DNA of 13,404 nt, from NCBI GenBank assembly GCA_964482535.1, contig CAYZXU010000065.1, positions 1 to 13,404 of the forward strand. The letters run 5' to 3'. How positions within the stretch are numbered: the stretch's first letter is position 1; every line of letters begins with the position of its first letter. A model generated the notes under the pieces. That model was not told the DNA's origin and made no database searches. It saw only the letters and a program-made list of their open reading frames with translations. Source of the stretch: CAYZXU01 sp964482535. Its GTDB lineage: Bacteria; Desulfobacterota; Desulfobacteria; Desulfobacterales; BuS5. Shown piece by piece: positions 1-5,221 of this stretch. The position numbers and the translations under genes were made by a program.

Positions 1-9
1 TGGGAACTA

Positions 10-993
10 ATGATACCGTTACGCGATACTATTAATTCAAAAAACTACCCCATTGTAAATAATTCTCTGATATTTATTAATATTATAGTTTTTATACTGG
101 AATTATCCCAGGGTCCGGAATTTGAACGGTTTATTTATTTATATGGTCTTGTGCCTGCACGTTACTCTATTCCGGAAATTGCCAATTATTTTTCCATGGG
201 TCAGCAGGCTTTTTCTCTGGTCTCCTTCATATTTTTACATGGAGGGTTTTGGCATCTTCTGGGCAATATGTGGTCACTATATATATTTGGCGACAATGTG
301 GAAGATCACCTTGGCCCAATTCGTTATCTTCTTTTTTATTTTCTTTGCGGGTTGACCTCGGGTATTACCCATCTTATTTTTAACCTTCATTCCACTGTCC
401 CCACAATCGGTGCCAGCGGAGCAATTGCAGGTGTTATGGGAGCATATCTTATTTTATATCCGCACTCTAAAATATTGACCCTTATCCCTATTATCATAAT
501 ACCCTGGTTTCTCGAAATACCGGCTTATTTTTTTCTTGGGATATGGTTTGTATTTCAATTTATTAATGCTGCCGGGACCCATGCCAATGCAACTGGAATT
601 GCATGGTGGGCGCATATAGGCGGATTTGTTTTTGGAATTATTTTTTTAAAATTTTTGGACAAAATACCTTTAGGAAATTTTTCTGAAAAACTTCAACACG
701 CAACCGAAAGAAAAAAGACCCCCAGGTTGCAGGTTATACATCCCGTAGGTCCAGGCAATGATTTGAATCTATATGGAACAATAGAAATTACGCCATATGA
801 AGCTTGTCAAGGAACCAGCAAAATGGTCAATATACCCTGGGGTTTTCAAAAACGGCTGGTTAAGGTTCATGTTTCTCCTGATGTAAAAGAAGGGAATATG
901 CTGCGTCTGATAGGGCTGGGGAAACATATACCTGGCTCACAAAGGGGGGATCTGTTTTTAAAGGTTGCAATACAGCGGGATGGAAAAGGATAG
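10..993 (+). CDS. Rhomboid intramembrane serine protease fused to a DnaJ C-terminal-like domain
   Basis: The first ~220 of 327 residues form a six-helix rhomboid protease, which cleaves membrane-protein segments inside the bilayer. Visible hallmarks are the GLVPARY motif after helix 1 (residues 46-52), the HGGFWHLLGN motif with H82 and N86 (oxyanion-site equivalents), the catalytic serine in GASG (S136) and the catalytic histidine in AHIGG (H202). After a charged linker (about 222-248), residues 249-322 resemble the C-terminal substrate-binding barrel of DnaJ/CbpA: a DLNLYGTIEIT start, an EACQGTSK stretch, the VSPDVKEGNMLRLIGLG turn and a final RGDLFLKV strand. No J domain or zinc finger is present. 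With a cytoplasmic C-terminus, the barrel could bind substrates or degradation products; that role is inference. The ATG at 10 gives the full rhomboid N-terminus, but only 9 bp of upstream DNA is visible, so the ribosome binding site cannot be judged. The gene ends at a bidirectional terminator shared with the convergent cold-shock gene. Confidence 0.9.
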   Translation: MIPLRDTINSKNYPIVNNSLIFINIIVFILELSQGPEFERFIYLYGLVPARYSIPEIANYFSMGQQAFSLVSFIFLHGGFWHLLGNMWSLYIFGDNVEDHLGPIRYLLFYFLCGLTSGITHLIFNLHSTVPTIGASGAIAGVMGAYLILYPHSKILTLIPIIIIPWFLEIPAYFFLGIWFVFQFINAAGTHANATGIAWWAHIGGFVFGIIFLKFLDKIPLGNFSEKLQHATERKKTPRLQVIHPVGPGNDLNLYGTIEITPYEACQGTSKMVNIPWGFQKRLVKVHVSPDVKEGNMLRLIGLGKHIPGSQRGDLFLKVAIQRDGKG

Positions 994-1011
994 TTGGTTG
1001 ATGATATCTAA

Positions 1012-1053
1012 TTAAATTAAAACAAAAAAGGGTTAAATTAAAACAAAAAAGGG
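1012..1053. repeat. Exact 21-bp tandem duplication
   Basis: A 21-bp unit beginning ttaaattaaaac and ending aaaaaaggg occurs at 1012-1032 and again, without mismatch, at 1033-1053. The second copy supplies the outer part of the left arm of the adjacent terminator (aaaaaaggg). On the minus strand the unit carries the T-tract that follows the hairpin, so the duplication doubles the poly-U tail of the cold-shock transcript. It looks like a recent slippage or duplication event. Confidence 0.9.
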
Positions 1054-1088
1054 CATCCCATCATAATTCGAAGGGATCCCCTTTTTTT
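1045..1088. terminator. Bidirectional Rho-independent terminator between the rhomboid and cold-shock genes
   Basis: The left arm, 1045-1059 (aaaaaagggcatccc), pairs with 1073-1087 (gggatccccttttttt begins there) with one mismatch around a 13-nt loop. On the plus strand the stem runs into the T-run at 1082-1088. On the minus strand the stem is followed by TTTTTTGTTTT. It can therefore end both the rhomboid transcript and the convergent cold-shock transcript. Confidence 0.85.
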
Positions 1089-1105
1089 AACTCAAAAATA
1101 TTGGT

Positions 1106-1306
1106 CTAAACTATAGTGACATTTGCTGCAGCAGGACCTTTTTGACCCTGCTCAATGTCAAAGGTAACTCGGTCGCCTTCATCAAGAGACTTGAAGCCAC
1201 TTGCATTGATTGCTGAATGATGGACAAATACATCCGGACCATCTTCCTGCTCAATGAAACCAAACCCTTTACCGCTATTAAACCATTTTACAATTCCATT
1301 AGCCAT
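1106..1306 (-). CDS. Cold-shock domain protein (CspA family)
   Basis: This 66-residue protein is a single cold-shock domain, an OB-fold that binds single-stranded RNA and DNA and acts as an RNA chaperone. Both RNA-binding motifs are intact: RNP1 as KGFGFI after WFNSG near the N-terminus, and RNP2 as VFVHHSAI. The length is typical of the family. I chose the ATG at 1306 (MANGIVKWF). A GGAGAG ribosome binding site ends 8 nt before it, and the in-frame GTG at 1315 overlaps that site and cannot be the start. The gene is monocistronic, with the terminator at 1045-1088 downstream and a long AT-rich leader upstream that contains several small hairpins, as expected for cold-regulated csp mRNAs. Whether it is cold-induced or constitutive cannot be told from sequence alone. 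Confidence 0.97.
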   Translation of the reverse strand: MANGIVKWFNSGKGFGFIEQEDGPDVFVHHSAINASGFKSLDEGDRVTFDIEQGQKGPAAANVTIV

Positions 1307-1605
1307 AATTAACACTCTCCTTTTTAGAAATTTTTATAGTCCCAGACTTCAGGGGGTGCCATTTTGACAAATGGTATTTTCCTTTAGAACGAAACCGGCC
1401 CACCAATTAAGAACAGACCTTTATTGATTAAAGAAACAATAACACCTTTTAGGCTGAAAGCAAGGTTTATTATGATATTTTTTTAAATAAATATATAAAA
1501 AATTAAAAATCCGTTCTTTATATCGTTGATTTATTCTTGACGTCATTTCTGTGAAAGCCGGCATTCAGAAGAAGATTCAAAGGCAAGGGCATGGTTTTAT
1601 CCCAA
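1307..1605 (-). other. Long AT-rich leader and promoter region of the cold-shock gene
   Basis: This gene-free stretch separates the methyltransferase stop from the cold-shock start. Reading on the minus strand, it holds a candidate promoter near 1517-1546. The region that would be transcribed carries three short perfect hairpins: arms 1419-1423/1429-1433, 1359-1364/1369-1374 (CCATTTTGACAAATGG) and 1338-1341/1345-1348. The leader would be about 200 nt long, like the long 5' UTRs known for cspA-type genes. I see no convincing terminator for the methyltransferase operon here and no credible small ORF. Confidence 0.5.
1517..1546 (-). promoter_or_regulatory. Candidate sigma-70 promoter for the cold-shock gene
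   Basis: On the minus strand, ATGACG (1546-1541) and TATAAA (1522-1517) are separated by 18 nt. The -10 box matches 5 of 6 consensus bases and the -35 box 4 of 6. The start point would fall near 1510, giving a leader of about 200 nt. Other AT-rich -10-like sequences nearby make this tentative. Confidence 0.3.
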
Positions 1606-2331
1606 TCAGGCTATAAAAAATTTTTCAACCTCATGGGTATATGAACCGTCATTTTTATAAATAATCAATGGAGGAGCTATGTTCAGACCTCCCTGTCCTG
1701 CTCCTTTTATGCCCTCCATAATAATCAGCCAGGCTTCGGAGCTGCTTTTTGATTGAACTGTGCGAAGCAATTTCGGCTCAATATTAAAAAAACGCATTTT
1801 TATAATAAGGTCAGTCAGCCTGTCAGCAGGATATACAGTAATAAATCTTCCTGAATTGCGAAGCATCCGACCGGCTGTTTTAATTACATCGTCAAGTGTT
1901 ACCCTGATTTCATGCCTGGCAATTGCTTTTTGAATGTTTGGGTTTATTCTTCCGGATTCAGCCTTTCGGAATGGGGGATTACTTATAACCAGGTCAGCGG
2001 GACCGGAAATCATATTTATGTTAAGTGACGTCATGTCACAACAAAGGATTTTAACCTGTTTTTCGAATCTGTTATTTTTTACGTTTATTGATGCAAGGCC
2101 TGCAAGCTCATCCTGCAGTTCAACTCCATAAATAGTTGTTTTCTGATTTTTATATGCTAAAATCAGTGGAATTATTCCGCAGCCTGTTCCAAGGTCAAGC
2201 ACCTTGTCGCCTGGTGCAGGCATTGCATAATGGGATAGTAAGACAGCATCTATGGAGAATCGATACCCTGAACTGCTTTGCTTTACCTTTATCCGGCCGT
2301 CAAAGAAGGTGTCAGATGTAACAGCAGTCAT
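1606..2331 (-). CDS. trmN6: tRNA1(Val) (adenine-37 N6)-methyltransferase-like protein
   Basis: This 241-residue class I SAM-dependent methyltransferase belongs to the YfiC/TrmN6 group, which in E. coli adds the N6-methyl group to A37 of tRNA1(Val). The SAM-binding motif I is VLDLGTGCG (residues 44-52). An acidic YGVELQ follows at the end of strand 2, and the N6-adenine catalytic motif NPPF sits at 118-121. The N-terminal part (FDGRIKVKQSSSGYRFSIDAVLL) matches the family's KQ...SIDA.LL entry segment, so the start at 2331 gives a complete protein. It begins 3 bp after the DUF721 stop with no clear Shine-Dalgarno of its own, so translational coupling is likely. The exact tRNA target is inferred from family membership; release-factor and rRNA methyltransferases share the NPP-type motif but have different N-termini. 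Confidence 0.85.
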   Translation of the reverse strand: MTAVTSDTFFDGRIKVKQSSSGYRFSIDAVLLSHYAMPAPGDKVLDLGTGCGIIPLILAYKNQKTTIYGVELQDELAGLASINVKNNRFEKQVKILCCDMTSLNINMISGPADLVISNPPFRKAESGRINPNIQKAIARHEIRVTLDDVIKTAGRMLRNSGRFITVYPADRLTDLIIKMRFFNIEPKLLRTVQSKSSSEAWLIIMEGIKGAGQGGLNIAPPLIIYKNDGSYTHEVEKFFIA

Positions 2332-2334
2332 AGC

Positions 2335-2652
2335 TTATACAGAACCGATTTTGAATTTGATTGTTTTTATCTGCTCTTTGCCCAGGGCTTTATTTACTTT
2401 TGCAATAATATCATGCTGCAAAAACATGAGCTGCTGAATCCATGATGAACTGGTAACATGAACTAAAAGCTGCTCTTTTTTTATTACCACAGGTCTGGTG
2501 TTTTCTGAGATGACATCACCAACTGTCTCTTTCCATAATTTACTGATACTTTCTATGCCATCACCGGATTTATGGTGATAAGGCTTCAGGCATCGACCAA
2601 GCACTTCGCTTATATGAAAAAATTCAGCATTATTTTTTCTGTTTTGTTCCAT
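2335..2652 (-). CDS. dciA: DUF721 / DciA-family protein, predicted replicative-helicase loader
   Basis: At 105 residues this is a compact DUF721 protein. The recognisable core is LWKETVGDVISENTRPVVIKK, then the strand LLVHVTSSSWIQQLMFL and the helix HDIIAKVNKALG, ending in IKTIKFKIG. DciA proteins of this family bind DnaB and help load the replicative helicase in bacteria that lack DnaC or DnaI. That function is established for some members and inferred here. It lies 28 bp downstream of the response regulator and 3 bp upstream of the methyltransferase, all on the same strand, so the three are probably one transcript. No strong Shine-Dalgarno precedes the ATG at 2652. The low-complexity C-terminal tail seen in many longer DciA proteins is absent. 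Confidence 0.85.
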   Translation of the reverse strand: MEQNRKNNAEFFHISEVLGRCLKPYHHKSGDGIESISKLWKETVGDVISENTRPVVIKKEQLLVHVTSSSWIQQLMFLQHDIIAKVNKALGKEQIKTIKFKIGSV

Positions 2653-2680
2653 AATAAGAAAATATACGACTTGTAATATA

Positions 2681-3067
2681 TCAGCAGCATGTAGGCTGAA
2701 GGGGTTTGTTGTCTGCAGGTGGTGCAGATAGTGAATTCACGGTATTCATAAGGGTTTTAACGGAAAAAGGTTTATGGAGAGTTGAATTAAATCTATCGCT
2801 TTTTGTGAGCCAGGGGGTTCCTGAAATGCCAATAATAGGCGTGCTCTTTTTTTGTGATTTGCGTATATGACTGGCAACACCGTTGCCGTCAATGCCGCCC
2901 GGCATGTTTATATCTGTTATAACAAGACCGAACAAGCCTTTGTCAAATTTATCAATTCCTTCTTTACCGTTAACTGCGGTTTTAACTTTATGACCAAAAT
3001 GTGTTAATGCCAGGCTCAGTGTATTTAAGACCATTTTGTCATCTTCTATAACCAAAATCGAAAGCAT
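2681..3067 (-). CDS. Receiver-only (single-domain) response regulator
   Basis: The 128 residues form one CheY-like receiver and nothing else. The acidic pocket is E8-D9-D10, the phospho-acceptor is D52 in VITDINMPGG, the switch residue is S82 in GISG (a serine where threonine is also common), and the conserved lysine is K99 in HKPF. It should accept a phosphoryl group from a histidine kinase encoded elsewhere and act by protein-protein contact, since there is no output domain. The tail after about residue 113 is proline-rich and ends in two cysteines. Its neighbours downstream are DUF721/DciA and the tRNA methyltransferase; no kinase gene is nearby. A weak CCAGGT lies upstream of the ATG at 3067. 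The partner and output are unknown. Confidence 0.92.
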   Translation of the reverse strand: MLSILVIEDDKMVLNTLSLALTHFGHKVKTAVNGKEGIDKFDKGLFGLVITDINMPGGIDGNGVASHIRKSQKKSTPIIGISGTPWLTKSDRFNSTLHKPFSVKTLMNTVNSLSAPPADNKPLQPTCC

Positions 3068-3255
3068 AAGAATGTACCTGGTTTTTATATTAAATTTTAT
3101 GGTTTAAAAAACTTTAGAATTTTTTTTAAAAAACCTTTTTATTCATATATAAAAAAATTAGTCAAAACCGGAAATTTTAAAATTTAAGTCGTGTTTTATA
3201 AAAAAAACAGATAGTCAGTAACTATTTGAATTAGATAGAGGAAATATCGATGATT

Positions 3256-3285
3256 TTGACAAGTAACTGAAAAAACAGATATTGT
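3256..3285 (+). promoter_or_regulatory. Candidate plus-strand promoter in the intergenic region
   Basis: A perfect -35 TTGACA (3256-3261) is followed after 18 nt by TATTGT (3280-3285, 4 of 6 matches). Transcription would start near 3292 and run toward the end of the aspartate kinase gene, antisense to it. No ORF of useful size lies downstream, so a small RNA or antisense transcript is possible. AT-rich spacers throw up such pairs by chance. Confidence 0.25.
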
Positions 3286-3400
3286 TGAAAAGCTTTTTTT
3301 CTTTTATTATTTTAAGGTATTATTGAGTTATGAACAAGTTGTGAACAAAAAAACAGGAGGGGGAAAGCTCGCTTAATCTTTAATTTTCTGCTATTTTCGC

Positions 3401-3463
3401 AAAAAAACTAAAAAAAATTATCAGCCCTGTAAATTATGATGCTTATAATTACAAAGGCTGATA
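3401..3463 (-). terminator. Rho-independent terminator of the aspartate kinase operon
   Basis: Read on the minus strand, the arm TATCAGCC (3463-3456) pairs perfectly with GGCTGATA (3426-3419). The inner TGTAATTAT-type sequences continue the pairing with one bulged base. The stem is followed directly by an interrupted T-tract of about 16 nt (AATTTTTTTTAGTTTTTTT). It lies 41 bp beyond the aspartate kinase stop codon and closes the five-gene operon. Confidence 0.9.
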
Positions 3464-3503
3464 TTATTACAAAAATTAATTGATCAGGGTCGAATTTTTT
3501 CAT

Positions 3504-4733
3504 TTATGCTTTTTGGGATTCTTTATCCAGACCAAAGGCAGAATGGAGAACACGTATGGCGAGTTCGGAATATTTTTCTTCTATTACACAGGATATCCTG
3601 ATTTCAGAAGTGCTTATTAATCTGATATTAATATTTTCTCTTGCAAGAGTTTCAAACATTTTTGCCGCAACGCCGGAATGATTCTTCATGCCCACGCCTG
3701 TAACCGAAACCTTTGCAATATTATCTGCCGTAAGCACCTCTTCGGCTCCAATTTCTTCAGCAATTTTCCTGCTTATCTCAACTGCCTTTGCAAAGTCTGA
3801 TTTTACCACTGTAAAGGTAAGGTCGGTCATACCGCTTGCGCGGGTGTTTTGTATTATCATATCCACAAGAATGCCTGCTTTTGCGATGGGAGAAAATATT
3901 TTAGCAGATACCCCAGGCTGATCAGGGACTTTTTTTAAGGTTATTCGGGCTTCATTTTTATTACATGTAACTCCAGACACTACGAGACGTTCCATATCTG
4001 CATCTTCATTTACTACCATTGTCCCCTCCTCTTCTGAAAATGATGATCTAACGTGAATTGGAACATTATACTTTTTTGCAAATTCAACGGAACGGATTTG
4101 CAGCACTTTAGCTCCGAGGCTGGCCATCTCAAGCATTTCATCGTAGGAAATTTTTTTTAGCTTTCCAGCTTTTTTACATATATTAGGATCTGCAGTATAT
4201 ATTCCATCCACATCAGTATAGATTTCGCACCTGTCTGCTTTCAGCGCTGCTGCAATGGCAACGGCAGATGTGTCAGAGCCTCCGCGTCCCAGAGTCGTAA
4301 TATTTTTTTTTTTATCACAACCCTGAAAGCCCGCCACAACCACTATATTTCGTTTTTTAAGAAGCTCTCTTATCCTTTTAGCTTCTATTTCGAGAATGCG
4401 CGCATTTCCAAAAGAATTGTCAGTCCTTATATTTGCCTGAAAACCGAGCAAAGATCTTGCATTATAATTCATGGAGGTTAAGGTCATGGCTAAAAGAGCA
4501 GCAGTTGTCTGCTCTCCTGTTGCCAGCAAAACATCCAGCTCCCGTATTGCGGGTGCATCGGTTATCTTATGTGCCATATTCAGCAGGCTGTCTGTTACTC
4601 CTGCCATTGCCGAAAGAACCACAACAACGTCATCACCCTGGTTATATGTCTTTGCAACCTGTTCAGCCACATTACGTATCCGTTTTATATCGGCAACAGA
4701 TGTTCCACCGTATTTTTTTACAATTAAAGCCAT
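3504..4733 (-). CDS. lysC: Aspartate kinase (aspartokinase)
   Basis: This 409-residue enzyme phosphorylates L-aspartate with ATP, the first step toward lysine (and diaminopimelate), threonine and methionine. The N-terminal kinase domain starts with the KYGGTSV signature (residues 7-13), has the ATGEQTTAALL segment (71-81) and the GRGGSDTSAVA nucleotide/substrate loop (149-159), then YTDVDGIYTADP (172-183). Two ACT regulatory repeats follow, at about 265-330 and 345-405, with the QNT...G.TDLTFTV allosteric stretch at 295-309. Length and layout match the monofunctional class with lysine and/or threonine feedback. The start at 4733 lies inside the end of tsaE (10-bp overlap), so translation is probably coupled. 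A strong internal ribosome binding site before M239 suggests a separate beta subunit. No riboswitch or leader precedes the gene because it is the last gene of an operon. Confidence 0.97.
   Translation of the reverse strand: MALIVKKYGGTSVADIKRIRNVAEQVAKTYNQGDDVVVVLSAMAGVTDSLLNMAHKITDAPAIRELDVLLATGEQTTAALLAMTLTSMNYNARSLLGFQANIRTDNSFGNARILEIEAKRIRELLKKRNIVVVAGFQGCDKKKNITTLGRGGSDTSAVAIAAALKADRCEIYTDVDGIYTADPNICKKAGKLKKISYDEMLEMASLGAKVLQIRSVEFAKKYNVPIHVRSSFSEEEGTMVVNEDADMERLVVSGVTCNKNEARITLKKVPDQPGVSAKIFSPIAKAGILVDMIIQNTRASGMTDLTFTVVKSDFAKAVEISRKIAEEIGAEEVLTADNIAKVSVTGVGMKNHSGVAAKMFETLARENINIRLISTSEIRISCVIEEKYSELAIRVLHSAFGLDKESQKA
4017..4030 (-). promoter_or_regulatory. lysC: Internal ribosome binding site and start for an aspartate kinase beta subunit
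   Basis: Within lysC on the minus strand, AGGAGG (4030-4025) is followed after 5 nt by an in-frame ATG at 4019-4017, which is M239. Translation from there would yield a 171-residue protein made only of the two ACT domains. This is the same position at which Bacillus subtilis and Corynebacterium glutamicum aspartokinases are known to start their beta subunits, just after the RSSFS-E-GT stretch. The Shine-Dalgarno is stronger than anything in front of the full-length start at 4733. Use of the site in vivo is an inference. Confidence 0.6.
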
Positions 4734-5221
4734 TTTTTTACTTCTGCCTGTTCTTTAAGATTGTTTATAATAGTGGCTGCATTCTCGCCGCACCCATTTA
4801 TGCTGATAATCCGTTCCTTATCATTCTTTATTTCAAAATTAAATGAAATATAATCGGACAGAATATTTTTATCAAGTTTTTCCGCCCACTCAACAGCAAC
4901 TATCCCTTCTCCATAGAGTATGTCATATAGGCCTATATCTTCAAAATCAACCATGCTTTCAATTCTGTAAAGATCAATATGGAATAAAATGTGTCTGCCG
5001 GGATACTCATTAATCAGGGTATAGGTGGGGCTTGTTATATAATACTTGTCAGGAATATCAAGCCCTTTGGCCAGACCCTGAACAAAAACGGTTTTACCGC
5101 TGCCAAGGTCGCCGGTTAAGGCACACACAGTTCCGGGAGTAATGAGCCTTCCTGTTTTTTCGCCTAATTCAAAGGTTGCCTTAACAGAAGTGGAAAATAT
5201 TTTAATATGGCTGTTTTTCAT
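4724..5221 (-). CDS. tsaE: tRNA threonylcarbamoyladenosine biosynthesis ATPase TsaE
   Basis: TsaE (YjeE) is the small P-loop ATPase that works with TsaB and TsaD to make t6A at position 37 of ANN-decoding tRNAs in the cytoplasm. The 165-residue protein shows the Walker A loop GDLGSGKT (37-44), the SPTYTLINEY motif (64-73), HIDLYR (81-86) and the terminal-strand EWAEKL (111-116), all diagnostic. The length is normal. Its ATG at 5221 overlaps the stop of the upstream nnr gene by 4 bp (ATGA), and its end overlaps the start of lysC by 10 bp. Adjacency of nnr (yjeF) and tsaE (yjeE) is widespread in bacteria, which supports both calls. No strong ribosome binding site is seen, consistent with translational coupling. 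Confidence 0.97.
   Translation of the reverse strand: MKNSHIKIFSTSVKATFELGEKTGRLITPGTVCALTGDLGSGKTVFVQGLAKGLDIPDKYYITSPTYTLINEYPGRHILFHIDLYRIESMVDFEDIGLYDILYGEGIVAVEWAEKLDKNILSDYISFNFEIKNDKERIISINGCGENAATIINNLKEQAEVKKWL

Larger units (their letters stand above)
3068..3503. other. AT-rich intergenic region between aspartate kinase and the response regulator
   Basis: These 436 bp hold no credible gene. The right end carries the terminator of the aspartate kinase operon (3401-3463). The rest is very AT-rich and must contain the promoter of the response-regulator operon. The best minus-strand -35 candidate is TTGACT (3165-3160), but its -10 partner is poor. A good plus-strand promoter-like pair sits at 3256-3285. 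A 14-bp perfect palindrome, AAATTTTAAAATTT, occupies 3172-3185. A purine run aggaggggg at 3354-3362 has no start codon at a usable distance on the plus strand; on the minus strand it would read as a C-rich anti-Shine-Dalgarno-like patch. Confidence 0.6.

Noticed and set aside
1307..1315. GTG start giving the cold-shock protein three extra residues
   Set aside because: The GTG overlaps the GGAGAG ribosome binding site that correctly positions the ATG at 1306.
1324..1374. Sigma-54-like promoter (TGGCAC on the minus strand) before the cold-shock gene
   Set aside because: The required GC of the -12 element is missing at the correct spacing.
3250..3270. Six-codon plus-strand ORF after a GAGGA
   Set aside because: MILTSN is too short to support, and it spans the candidate -35 box, so it would not be transcribed from that promoter.
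3354..3362. Aggaggggg as a plus-strand ribosome binding site
   Set aside because: No ATG, GTG or TTG follows at a usable distance and stop codons appear at once in the following sequence.
3172..3503. Lysine riboswitch or DnaA-box cluster in the lysC-side spacer
   Set aside because: The region lies downstream of lysC, lacks riboswitch-like conserved blocks, and the ttatgaaca/ttgtgaaca sequences do not match the DnaA box TTATCCACA.
4433..4846. Plus-strand 137-codon ORF
   Set aside because: It lies antisense to the clearly coding ends of lysC and tsaE, has no ribosome binding site and shows no domain; it is a shadow frame.
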